From positions 186,001-250,000 of the forward strand of contig OY781923.1 in NCBI GenBank assembly GCA_963677225.1: DNA of 64,000 nt, in the 5' to 3' direction. Shown piece after piece: positions 56,763 through 64,000 of this stretch. Below the pieces are notes generated by a model. The model ran no database searches. It was not told the DNA's origin and saw only the letters and a list, made by a program, of their open reading frames with translations. Both the position numbers and the translations under genes were made by a program. Positions within the stretch are counted from its first letter, which is position 1. Every line of letters starts with the position of its first letter. The stretch comes from SABI01 sp028532915 (GTDB taxonomy: Bacteria; Spirochaetota; Spirochaetia; Sphaerochaetales; Sphaerochaetaceae).

Positions 56763-57665
56763 ATGAAGAAAAGAGATATTCAGGCATTACCTACTTATCT
56801 CATACTGGTAGCGCCGGCATTGCTTATTTACCTCTTTGTTGTCGCTTATCCGATAGGATATTCGGTATGGCTGAGTTTTACGGACTTCAATCCCAACAAG
56901 GGGGGACAATGGGACTGGGTGGGAACGCTTCAGTACTCCACGATGTTCAAAGACCCGAATTTCTGGCATGCGCTGAAGAATAACCTGATCGTCGTGGCGG
57001 TATCAGTCTTCGGTCAGATCCCCATAGGTTTTATTCTCGCCTACATCCTCTACAGGAAAAAGGTGAAGGCGGTCCATTTCTTTCAGACTTTCGTCTTCCT
57101 TCCCCAATTCTTATCAACTATCGTGATAGGTATATTATGGAAGCGTCTGTTCCAGGCGGACGGTCCTATCTCACGGATCATTCAGATAGTGAGCAAAGAC
57201 CCTCAGGCACAGTTTGAACTGATGCTCTATGCAGACACGGTCATGATTCCGATCGCTTTCGCGCTCATCTGGGTCTACACGGGCATGTATATGACGATCT
57301 TCCTGGCAAATCTTCAGAAAATCGATGACCACCTCATTGAAGCGGCAAAGATAGACGGTGCCACCGAATCTCAGATCTTTTTGAAGGTCATAGTTCCTCT
57401 CCTTGCCGGAACGATTCTGGTTTCTTCGATTCTTGCGATTGCCGGCTCTCTTCGCGGGTTCGACCTCATATTCTCGATCACGACTCAGGGGCTGCAGCGT
57501 AACAATGCGATGGTTCTGCCGATATTCATGTATCAGTCGGCTTTTCAGAACTATACGAACGAGATGCGCTTTGCCTACGGTGCCGCGATATCGAATATCA
57601 TAGTGGTTATCTCATTGATTCTCATCGGTATAAGCCGTCTGGTGGGAAAGAAGACCGATTATTAG
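56763..57665 (+). CDS. ABC sugar transporter permease (MalF-like)
   Basis: A 300-residue inner-membrane protein with six predicted helices, first at ~13-33, and the cytoplasmic EAA motif EAAKIDGATESQIFLKVIVPLL (key residues E-A-A-x-x-D-G-A and the P near 225). It pairs with the next gene. AGGAG lies before the ATG. Confidence 0.93.
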   Translation: MKKRDIQALPTYLILVAPALLIYLFVVAYPIGYSVWLSFTDFNPNKGGQWDWVGTLQYSTMFKDPNFWHALKNNLIVVAVSVFGQIPIGFILAYILYRKKVKAVHFFQTFVFLPQFLSTIVIGILWKRLFQADGPISRIIQIVSKDPQAQFELMLYADTVMIPIAFALIWVYTGMYMTIFLANLQKIDDHLIEAAKIDGATESQIFLKVIVPLLAGTILVSSILAIAGSLRGFDLIFSITTQGLQRNNAMVLPIFMYQSAFQNYTNEMRFAYGAAISNIIVVISLILIGISRLVGKKTDY

Positions 57666-57677
57666 GAGGGGATGACA

Positions 57678-58772
57678 ATGGAAAAGAATACATCAAAACA
57701 TATCATCGGTCGGACTGTCGCTTATATCGTGTTCATCAGCTGGACACTGATAACGATATTGCCGATATTCTGGATGGCTTATTCCTCTTTCAAATCGAAC
57801 GAGGAACTCACAAGAAATATCTACGCTTTCCCGTATGAACTGTTCCATAACGAAGATGATGTCTATGAAATAATCGCTCCGCAGCTCAACGTTACCCCCG
57901 ATTATGATACGGAGACCGATACGCGTGAGAGGATGATCATCGAATCGACATCGATAAGTCCGGGAAGGAGACTGATGGTCCACTTTCTGGTGAAAGAGGA
58001 CCTTCCTCAAGAGATCCTTTCAAGAGATATAGGAGACACCCTCACTTTATCTGAACTGCCTAAGCAGATGAGACGTGAGATCAGTCGCAAGACGATGCTC
58101 TTCAACTACACTTCCGCAATACAAAGAGGAGGGCTCGCGCAGAAATTCCTCAACTCGCTGATCTATGCGGGTGTCTCCACCTTCCTTATCAATGCACTCT
58201 CCCTTATGGTCGCATTCGCTCTGAGCAAGATGCAGTTCAAAAAACTGTCTCTCATAGTCGGAGGCCTCATCGGGTTCGGGTATCTGTTGAGTGTGAACTC
58301 CGTGATCATCCCGCTCTTTCTGATGCTGTCGAAAATGGGGCTGACCGATACTCACATCGGTATCATCCTCGTCTATACGGCCTTCGGTCTTCCGCTTGCC
58401 GTGCTGCTCGATACTCAGTTCATCAGCGGCATCCCCGGCAGTCTTGTCGAATCGGCACGCATCGATGGTGCCTCGACATGGAGAGTCATTGTCTCTATCA
58501 TTGTACCGATGGCGATCCCGGTCACTGTCACAGTCAGTATCATCACCGCACTGGGAATCTGGAATGAATTTCTGCTGGTGCTGGTACTCGCCAGTTCCGA
58601 GTTCACAAAATCACTTCCGGTCGGAGTCTTCTCTTTCTCGAGTCTGACCAGTACACAGCTCGGCTGGCAGCTTGCGGCACTTATGGTGGCAACGGCCCCT
58701 GCGATGATCGTCTATTTCATTTTCCAGAGACGATTGACCGAAGGTGTCGTCGGCGGAGCAATCAAAGGATAG
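57678..58772 (+). CDS. ABC sugar transporter permease (MalG-like) with extra periplasmic insert
   Basis: A 364-residue permease, about 85-90 residues longer than usual MalG-type proteins. The excess is a hydrophilic stretch (~45-145) between the first helix and the second, predicted outside the membrane. The EAA motif reads ESARIDGASTWR. ATG 57678 has AGGAGGG 7 bp upstream; an ATG at 57672 touches that site. No ATPase gene lies in the cluster, so a shared MsiK-type ATPase encoded elsewhere is likely. Confidence 0.92.
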   Translation: MEKNTSKHIIGRTVAYIVFISWTLITILPIFWMAYSSFKSNEELTRNIYAFPYELFHNEDDVYEIIAPQLNVTPDYDTETDTRERMIIESTSISPGRRLMVHFLVKEDLPQEILSRDIGDTLTLSELPKQMRREISRKTMLFNYTSAIQRGGLAQKFLNSLIYAGVSTFLINALSLMVAFALSKMQFKKLSLIVGGLIGFGYLLSVNSVIIPLFLMLSKMGLTDTHIGIILVYTAFGLPLAVLLDTQFISGIPGSLVESARIDGASTWRVIVSIIVPMAIPVTVTVSIITALGIWNEFLLVLVLASSEFTKSLPVGVFSFSSLTSTQLGWQLAALMVATAPAMIVYFIFQRRLTEGVVGGAIKG

Positions 58773-58775
58773 AAT

Positions 58776-60506
58776 ATGGATATTTTACACAATCACATCG
58801 GATTCACATCAAACGAAGTCAAGCGGGTCGTGCTTCAGTATGCGTCAAAAGAGGAGCAGCTGCAGTTTCAGTCTGCTGAAATCGGGATTTTCGAATACCC
58901 GGGGGATGAGAAAGTCCTGGACTGCAGGAAGATCGGAAGCGGAACGGTAGATAACTGGAAAGGAAGGTTCTACGACTGGTTCGACTTCTCTTCCCTCGAA
59001 AAAAAAGGAACCTATTGCGTCAAAGTATCATCAGAGGGCAGAACCTGCAGCGGATTCCCGTTTATCATAGAAGACTACATGTTTTCATCTACACTGCTCA
59101 GCGATATGGTTTTCTATCTCAAAGGGCAGCGTTCAAGCGGCCGATGGGACGATGTCGATAAAGCTGTTCCTTTCTATGGAGAGAGGGAAGGTACAGTCGA
59201 TGTAAGAGGAGGATGGTTTGACGCATCGGGAGATTACAGCAAGTACCTGTCTCACCTTTCCTATGCCAATCATTTGAACCCGCAGCAGATCCCTCTCACC
59301 GTATGGTCGCTTCTCTATCTTTTTCAGACTCTTCATTCTCTGCCCCGGCACAAAGACACTCTTCTTACCGAGCGGGCACTGGAAGAAGCTCTGTGGGGTG
59401 CAGATTTTCTCATGAGAATGCAGGATGAAGAAGGATACTTCTACATGACAGTTTTCGACAAATGGAGCAAGAAAAGCGAAAAGAGAATGATCTGTGCCTT
59501 CAAGACCCAGAAAGGACACAGACTGGAAGAATATCAGGCGGGATTCAGACAGGGCGGCGGAATGGCTGTCGCTTCGCTAGCCTATGCCTCGATGGCGGCA
59601 CCTGAGATGAACGTTCCTTCCGATTTCAGTGCAGACCAATATCTTTCTGCCGCGGTCAAAGGTTACGCTCACCTTCTGGAACACAACAGGGAATATCTTG
59701 ATAACGGCAGAGAGAATCTGATTGATTATTATTGTGCATTGATGGCCGCAAACAATCTATATAAGGCTACGAAAGACAGGTTTTATCTGGAAGAGGGTGC
59801 TAAATGGACAGCTCTTATCAGAGAGCTCTACAGTGATGATCAACGCTCTTTTCTTGTTGAAAAGGGGAATGACAGACCCTATTTCCATGCTTCCGATACC
59901 GGACTGCTGTTCATTGCTCTGATGGAATATTATCAGGCGGCACAGGAGGCTGATTCCTCGTTATACGAGTTTATCGTCGAAGCTTTTAAAGACCTTCTCG
60001 ACCGTGCTGACCGGGTGACTAATCCTTTCACCCTTTCCCGGCAGAGAGTGAAGCCTGTAGGTCAGCCGTCCTGCGACAGTTTCTTCATCCCTCATGAAAA
60101 TGAGACCGGATACTGGTGGCAGGGAGAGAATGCCCGTCTGGCTTCTGAAGCCGCCGCATCGTTGGCTATGGCCCGTCTGTTAGGCCGAAAGGGTGCAAAT
60201 AAGGATCTGATTGGAAAACTTGAAATATTCGGACAGTCACAAATACATTGGATTTTCGGGTGTAATCCGTATAATATGTGTATGATACAGGGGCATGGAA
60301 GAAACAATCCCCGCTACGAAAAGCATTATCCGAATGCTCCGGGTGGAATCTGTAACGGGATTACCGCAGGATACCTCGATGAGACGGATATAGCTTACCT
60401 TCCCGAGGAGGTTGAAGGGCAGGGAGACCACAGATGGCGCTGGAGTGAACAATGGATTCCTCATGCTTCATGGATGATGGTCGCCATGTGCAACCTGATC
60501 ATATAG
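58776..60506 (+). CDS. glycoside hydrolase family 9 protein, cytoplasmic
   Basis: A 576-residue protein with an N-terminal Ig-like (CelD-N) domain (~5-95, HIGFTSNEVKRVVLQ) and a GH9 (alpha/alpha)6 domain: GGWFDASGDYSKYL with the base Asp (~149), WIFGCNPYNMCMIQGHGRNNP-type segment (~490-510) and a C-terminal acid Glu in RWSEQWIPHASW (~557). It has no signal peptide. The C-terminal motifs resemble GH9 exo-beta-glucosaminidases of marine bacteria more than cellulases, so a chito-oligosaccharide substrate is favoured. It starts 3 bp after the permease. Confidence 0.87.
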   Translation: MDILHNHIGFTSNEVKRVVLQYASKEEQLQFQSAEIGIFEYPGDEKVLDCRKIGSGTVDNWKGRFYDWFDFSSLEKKGTYCVKVSSEGRTCSGFPFIIEDYMFSSTLLSDMVFYLKGQRSSGRWDDVDKAVPFYGEREGTVDVRGGWFDASGDYSKYLSHLSYANHLNPQQIPLTVWSLLYLFQTLHSLPRHKDTLLTERALEEALWGADFLMRMQDEEGYFYMTVFDKWSKKSEKRMICAFKTQKGHRLEEYQAGFRQGGGMAVASLAYASMAAPEMNVPSDFSADQYLSAAVKGYAHLLEHNREYLDNGRENLIDYYCALMAANNLYKATKDRFYLEEGAKWTALIRELYSDDQRSFLVEKGNDRPYFHASDTGLLFIALMEYYQAAQEADSSLYEFIVEAFKDLLDRADRVTNPFTLSRQRVKPVGQPSCDSFFIPHENETGYWWQGENARLASEAAASLAMARLLGRKGANKDLIGKLEIFGQSQIHWIFGCNPYNMCMIQGHGRNNPRYEKHYPNAPGGICNGITAGYLDETDIAYLPEEVEGQGDHRWRWSEQWIPHASWMMVAMCNLII

Positions 60507-60514
60507 AAGGATAT

Positions 60515-62368
60515 ATGGAAAGACATACACCGGTTTCGTTTATCATTCCTCCCCGTCGGTTCAAGAAACTTGATGACGGGGTTTTTATCTTCTCCAAGGC
60601 TCTGAAACAGGAGATCATCAATTATACGATCGGAAATACTCTTCCTTTTCCTGTATCGGTCCGCAAGGGTTCGCATCCTGAACAAAAGGGATTTAATTAT
60701 TTCAGGATCACCATTACTGAAAGTATGATCGAGATATGGGGAGAAAGTGATGAAGATATCTTCACTGCGGTTCAGACGATCAAAGTGATGCTCACCCTCT
60801 GTGAGACCGACAGTCTTTTGACGATGGAAGTGGTCGACTGGTCGGATATCAAGAAACGGGGTGCCGTTCTCGATATTTCACGTGACAGGGTGATCTCCCT
60901 CGATTCTCTCAGGTCGCTCATCGATTCTTATGCACTTGTGAGAATGAATCAGCTCATTTTGTATATCGAGCATACATTCGCCTATGAAGGGCACCGGATA
61001 ATCAATGAAGATTCTTCACCATTCACAAAAGAAGAAATCCTGCTGATCGACGAATATTGTGCTCAAAGAGGTATAGAACTCATCATCAATCAGAACTCTT
61101 TCGGTCATATGGAACGGTTTTTGAAACATGACAGATACCGTTCTCTGGGAGAGAATCCCGACGGATTTACCGATCCGTGGGGGCACTTCAGAACTGTCGA
61201 CACCACAGTATGCCCTACAGATGAAAATGTACTTGATCTCTTTACCGACCTATACGGTCAGATCGCCTCGCTTTCCAGATCACGTTTCTTTCATGTCGGA
61301 GGAGATGAGCCCTGGGGCTTCGGCGAGGGGAGAAGCCGGGAAGAATGCGAAAAAAGAGGAATAGAAAATGTCTATGCCGATTACATGAATTCTCTGAATA
61401 CAATTGTCAGTTCTCTCGGGAAAAAGATGATGATCTGGGCTGATTTCGTCATGAGATACCCTTCAATCATTTCGAAACTCAGAAAGGGTACTGTTCTGAT
61501 GCAGTGGGGGTATGAAGAGAGTCATCCGGTAGATCAAGAGTGTGCGATACTGGAAGCTTCCGGGTTTCCGTTCTATGTATGCTGCGGTACTTCTGCCTGG
61601 AATTCACTGAGCGGCCGCTGGTACAATGCGCTCGCTCATATCACAAAGGGTCTTGCATCAGCTAAAAGTTCGAACGCTGAAGGTTTCATGATCACCGAGT
61701 GGGGAGATAACGGACACATCCAACAGTTTCCCATCCAGCTGCCGCCTACCGTATTCGGTCTGTGCGGCGCATGGAACAGCGACACTATCGACAATCTGAG
61801 TGTGCCTGTCACACTCTCCAACCTTTTCTCCCTCGTTCCCTCACTGGTTTGTGAAGGCAGAACCTATTCATACTGTGCCTATGCCCTCCTTGCGAAATCG
61901 CTGTGTGATCTTGCAAAGATAGGAGAGCTGTATGGCAGCCATATTCATAATACTACTCTGCTCGGTGCGATTTTGACCTATCATCTCTATCCCTATAACA
62001 GAGAAGCTGTGAGAAAAGCGAAAGGGTACACATTCACAAAAGAGAGATTTGCGATAAAAGAGGTTGCGAATCTATTGTTCTCCTCGTTGTCACATATTGA
62101 TGCCTGCATGAAAGATGAGATTCTGTTCACTCTGGAGCTTCTACAGTTTCTCACCCATTACGGTGCGGCCCTTCTCGATACTCCCGGTATTCAGATCACA
62201 CAGATCAGGAAGGACGAGAGACAGAAACTGGCAGAGAGTCTCGAACTGCTGAGTTTGCAATATGAATATCTGTGGAGACGCAGGTCCCGTCCGGGAGGAC
62301 TGAAGGAGAGTGTTCAAATCTTCGAATCTCTCATTCAGGAACTGACTGACCCTTCTTTGATTGTCTAG
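60515..62368 (+). CDS. beta-N-acetylhexosaminidase-like protein (GH20)
   Basis: A 617-residue protein without a signal peptide. An N-terminal hexosaminidase-type alpha/beta domain (~10-115) precedes a GH20 barrel with KKRGAVLDISRDRV, QNSFGHMERFL and FHVGGDEPWGFG, the Asp-Glu catalytic pair near residues 263-264; MIWADFV and the W-rich WGDNG segment follow. It should release terminal GlcNAc or GalNAc. The start is ATG 60515 with GAAGGA upstream; the frame extends into the GH9 gene. Last gene of the sugar operon. Confidence 0.88.
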   Translation: MERHTPVSFIIPPRRFKKLDDGVFIFSKALKQEIINYTIGNTLPFPVSVRKGSHPEQKGFNYFRITITESMIEIWGESDEDIFTAVQTIKVMLTLCETDSLLTMEVVDWSDIKKRGAVLDISRDRVISLDSLRSLIDSYALVRMNQLILYIEHTFAYEGHRIINEDSSPFTKEEILLIDEYCAQRGIELIINQNSFGHMERFLKHDRYRSLGENPDGFTDPWGHFRTVDTTVCPTDENVLDLFTDLYGQIASLSRSRFFHVGGDEPWGFGEGRSREECEKRGIENVYADYMNSLNTIVSSLGKKMMIWADFVMRYPSIISKLRKGTVLMQWGYEESHPVDQECAILEASGFPFYVCCGTSAWNSLSGRWYNALAHITKGLASAKSSNAEGFMITEWGDNGHIQQFPIQLPPTVFGLCGAWNSDTIDNLSVPVTLSNLFSLVPSLVCEGRTYSYCAYALLAKSLCDLAKIGELYGSHIHNTTLLGAILTYHLYPYNREAVRKAKGYTFTKERFAIKEVANLLFSSLSHIDACMKDEILFTLELLQFLTHYGAALLDTPGIQITQIRKDERQKLAESLELLSLQYEYLWRRRSRPGGLKESVQIFESLIQELTDPSLIV

Positions 62369-62395
62369 ACTAGAATGGTTGTCTCTGTGTATACA
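62366..62395 (+). promoter_or_regulatory. possible leaderless promoter of the MFS gene
   Basis: TAGACT (62366-62371), 18 bp, TATACA (62390-62395). The second of two adjacent ATGs (62401) begins 5 bp after the -10. Weaker than the other examples. Confidence 0.35.
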
Positions 62396-62400
62396 TAATG

Positions 62401-63624
62401 ATGGCTTATTCAAAAGATATTGAATGGAAGAAACAGATCATCATATTTCTGCTCGGACAGAATATCTCATTGTTCGGCTCTTCTCTGGTGCAGTATGCGA
62501 TCATGTGGCATATAACGATGACTACCCAGTCCGGATTGATGATGACCATCTCCATTCTCTGCGGCTTTCTTCCGACATTCTTCATCTCCCCGTTTGCCGG
62601 AGTGTGGGCTGACCGGTATGACAGGAAGAAAATTATACTCATCAGTGATTCACTGGTAGCTGTTTCCACTTTGATCCTGGCCCTTGTCTATGCGATGGGA
62701 TATACCCATCTTTATCTTCTGTTCATAGCTTCCGCGGTCCGTGCTGTCGGGGGAGGTATTCAAAGGCCGGCCGTAAATGCGTTCGTTCCGGAAATCGTTC
62801 CGTCTGAAGAGCTTCTTACTGTCAACGGGTACAACAGCAGTTTTCAGTCGGTCATAAATGTCGCCAGTCCTGTCGCAAGCGGGTTTCTTCTTTCGATAGC
62901 CCCTCTGTTCTACATCTTTTTCATCGATGTCATCACAGCGGCCTTTGCAGTGCTTCTTCTGCTGTTCTTTGTGAAAAGGATCTATCATCCTGAAACTCAA
63001 CCGGATGATGAATCCTCTTTCGTAAAGATCAGAACCGGTCTCAGATATATTGCATCTCATCCTCTTATCAGAACGCTTTTTCTCTATCTTTCGTTCTTTT
63101 ACATTCTGGTCTCTCCGCTCGCCTTTCTCACTCCACTGCAGGTGAGCCGTTCCTTCGGCAATGATGTGTGGTACCTTACGGTACTGGAAGCCTGCTTCTC
63201 TTCGGGCATGATCGTCGGAGGTTTTCTGGTTGGATTTTTCGGGAAAAAAGCGAAAGAGACGAATCTTCTCAAGGCTTCCTTCGCAGTGTTCACTCTGACG
63301 ACGCTTGCTTTGGGGATAGTGAGCGATTTTGCCCTCTATCTGGCGGTCATGGTTATCTGCGGAGCAGCTATGCCGTTATTCGACCCTCCTTTGATCACGA
63401 TAATGCAGCGGGAAGTCGACTCTGAATATATGGGCAGAGTCTTCTCCGTGGTCGTTATGATCCCGAGCGTTTTCATGCCTCTTTCTATGGTAGTTTACGG
63501 TCCTCTTTCCGACATAGTCCCGATCGAGTCCGTTCTTCTGGTCACAGCTTGCCTTATGGCTTTCCTCACTGTTTCGATCGTTATGAACAAAGCGGTAAAC
63601 ACCTATGCGGAAAAGAAAATGTAA
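62401..63624 (+). CDS. MFS exporter (macrolide-efflux/EntS-like)
   Basis: A 407-residue, 12-helix transporter. It has FLLGQNISLFGSSLVQYAIMW in the first helix and the MFS loop motif GVWADRYDRKKIIL (~70), the layout of the MefA/EntS drug-proton antiporters. Substrate unknown. Starts at ATG 62401 or 62398; no Shine-Dalgarno. It lies 29-32 bp after GH20 and may also be read from the sugar operon. Confidence 0.88.
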   Translation: MAYSKDIEWKKQIIIFLLGQNISLFGSSLVQYAIMWHITMTTQSGLMMTISILCGFLPTFFISPFAGVWADRYDRKKIILISDSLVAVSTLILALVYAMGYTHLYLLFIASAVRAVGGGIQRPAVNAFVPEIVPSEELLTVNGYNSSFQSVINVASPVASGFLLSIAPLFYIFFIDVITAAFAVLLLLFFVKRIYHPETQPDDESSFVKIRTGLRYIASHPLIRTLFLYLSFFYILVSPLAFLTPLQVSRSFGNDVWYLTVLEACFSSGMIVGGFLVGFFGKKAKETNLLKASFAVFTLTTLALGIVSDFALYLAVMVICGAAMPLFDPPLITIMQREVDSEYMGRVFSVVVMIPSVFMPLSMVVYGPLSDIVPIESVLLVTACLMAFLTVSIVMNKAVNTYAEKKM

Positions 63625-63846
63625 GTGAGCGCTTTGAAAGTCCTGAAGGATTGCATCAATTTTGCTAAATTGTTATAACCTGAATATCTGACCATAGAAA
63701 AGGAGAATTGTATAGAAATGAAGAACTGACAATCGAAAATCAGGATAACACTCATTCGAACTTGAGGGGTCTTGGTGTATTCGATTGGTATCTTCGTACG
63801 ATTCTTTACCGATAGTATGCCCCTGCCCCATGCCGTAGGAGGTTTC

Positions 63847-64000
63847 ATGGGCACACCTTCGATTCATATTTCATCATTGCACTTTCAGTATCCGCATACA
63901 ACACATCCTCTTTTTGAACATCTCGACATCACTTTCAACACCGGCTGGACTGCTGTCCTCGGGTCCAACGGTGCTGGAAAGAGTACCCTGATGAAACTTG
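63847..64000 (+). CDS. ABC-F-type ATPase, N-terminal fragment
   Basis: Starts at ATG 63847 with GGAGG 4 bp upstream and runs off the window after 51 codons. The visible part has a Y-P-loop beginning FQYPHTTHPLFEHLDITF and Walker A LGSNGAGKSTLMKL. The F-x-x-G-W spacing before Walker A resembles soluble duplicated (ABC-F) ATPases that act on ribosomes, but a transporter ATPase is possible. The 222 bp between it and the MFS gene hold no gene I can see. Confidence 0.75.
   Translation, partial: MGTPSIHISSLHFQYPHTTHPLFEHLDITFNTGWTAVLGSNGAGKSTLMKL

Noticed and set aside
1..64000. CRISPR arrays, insertion sequences, phage genes or toxin-antitoxin pairs
   Set aside because: No regularly spaced repeats, transposase or integrase motifs, or small paired genes of that type were seen on either strand.

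Overview
The window is about 64 kb of a bacterial chromosome that includes the replication-origin neighbourhood. It reads as a free-living or gut/sediment spirochaete, most likely close to Sphaerochaeta; this is an inference from protein flavour, with no database search. Pointers are a fused cyclophilin-FKBP immunophilin (a type known from Treponema denticola), a MurA with Asp in place of the active-site Cys, a GyrA with Ala at the Ser83 position, a single-gene-rich carbohydrate economy with ABC sugar import, and moderate G+C. I see no rRNA, tRNA, insertion sequence, prophage or CRISPR array.

Layout. 1-7.4 kb: DAHP synthase (cut by the window edge), endonuclease III, the methionine/one-carbon operon (NIF3-like small protein, metH, metF, leftward) and pth. 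7.4-20.9 kb: a very large GH13-family protein, two membrane proteins, gpmI, pepP, lgt, a C-terminal processing protease, rsmE and an odd sigma54-activator-like ATPase without a DNA-binding domain. 20.9-21.4 kb: the longest gene-free stretch, AT-rich with two perfect DnaA boxes. 21.4-25 kb: murA, a PfkB kinase and metK. 25-32.2 kb: the leftward origin block dnaA-dnaN-recF-dciA-rpmH-rnpA-yidC-jag. 32.4-41.4 kb: rightward gyrB-gyrA, a pair of parS sites, nfu (leftward), parA-parB, immunophilin and radA. 41.7-51.5 kb: TraB-family protein, a YgjP-like metallopeptidase, flavodiiron protein, dipeptidase, nagA, MATE pump and YgiQ radical-SAM protein. 51.6-62.4 kb: a glycan-use locus: GH2 beta-mannosidase divergent from a ROK regulator, then binding protein, two permeases, GH9 and GH20 enzymes, all three glycosidases without signal peptides. 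62.4 kb to the end: an MFS exporter and the start of an ABC-F-like ATPase.

Two regulatory themes stand out. First, promoters can be read by eye as a -35 box, 17 bp, and a -10 box, and in at least eight cases (nth, pth, lgt, ctp, murA, pfkB-type kinase, dnaA, parA) the -10 box ends only 6-7 bp before the ATG, so the mRNAs are predicted to be leaderless. Other genes in the same window have ordinary Shine-Dalgarno leaders. Second, several gene pairs are controlled from compact head-to-head promoters, the best being GH2/ROK, where two opposed -10 boxes overlap beside a 28-bp inverted-repeat operator.

As a system, the 51-62 kb locus fits import of small beta-linked Man/GlcNAc(or GlcN) oligosaccharides and their cytoplasmic hydrolysis, with nagA nearby to feed GlcNAc-6-P into glycolysis. 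The substrate is inferred.
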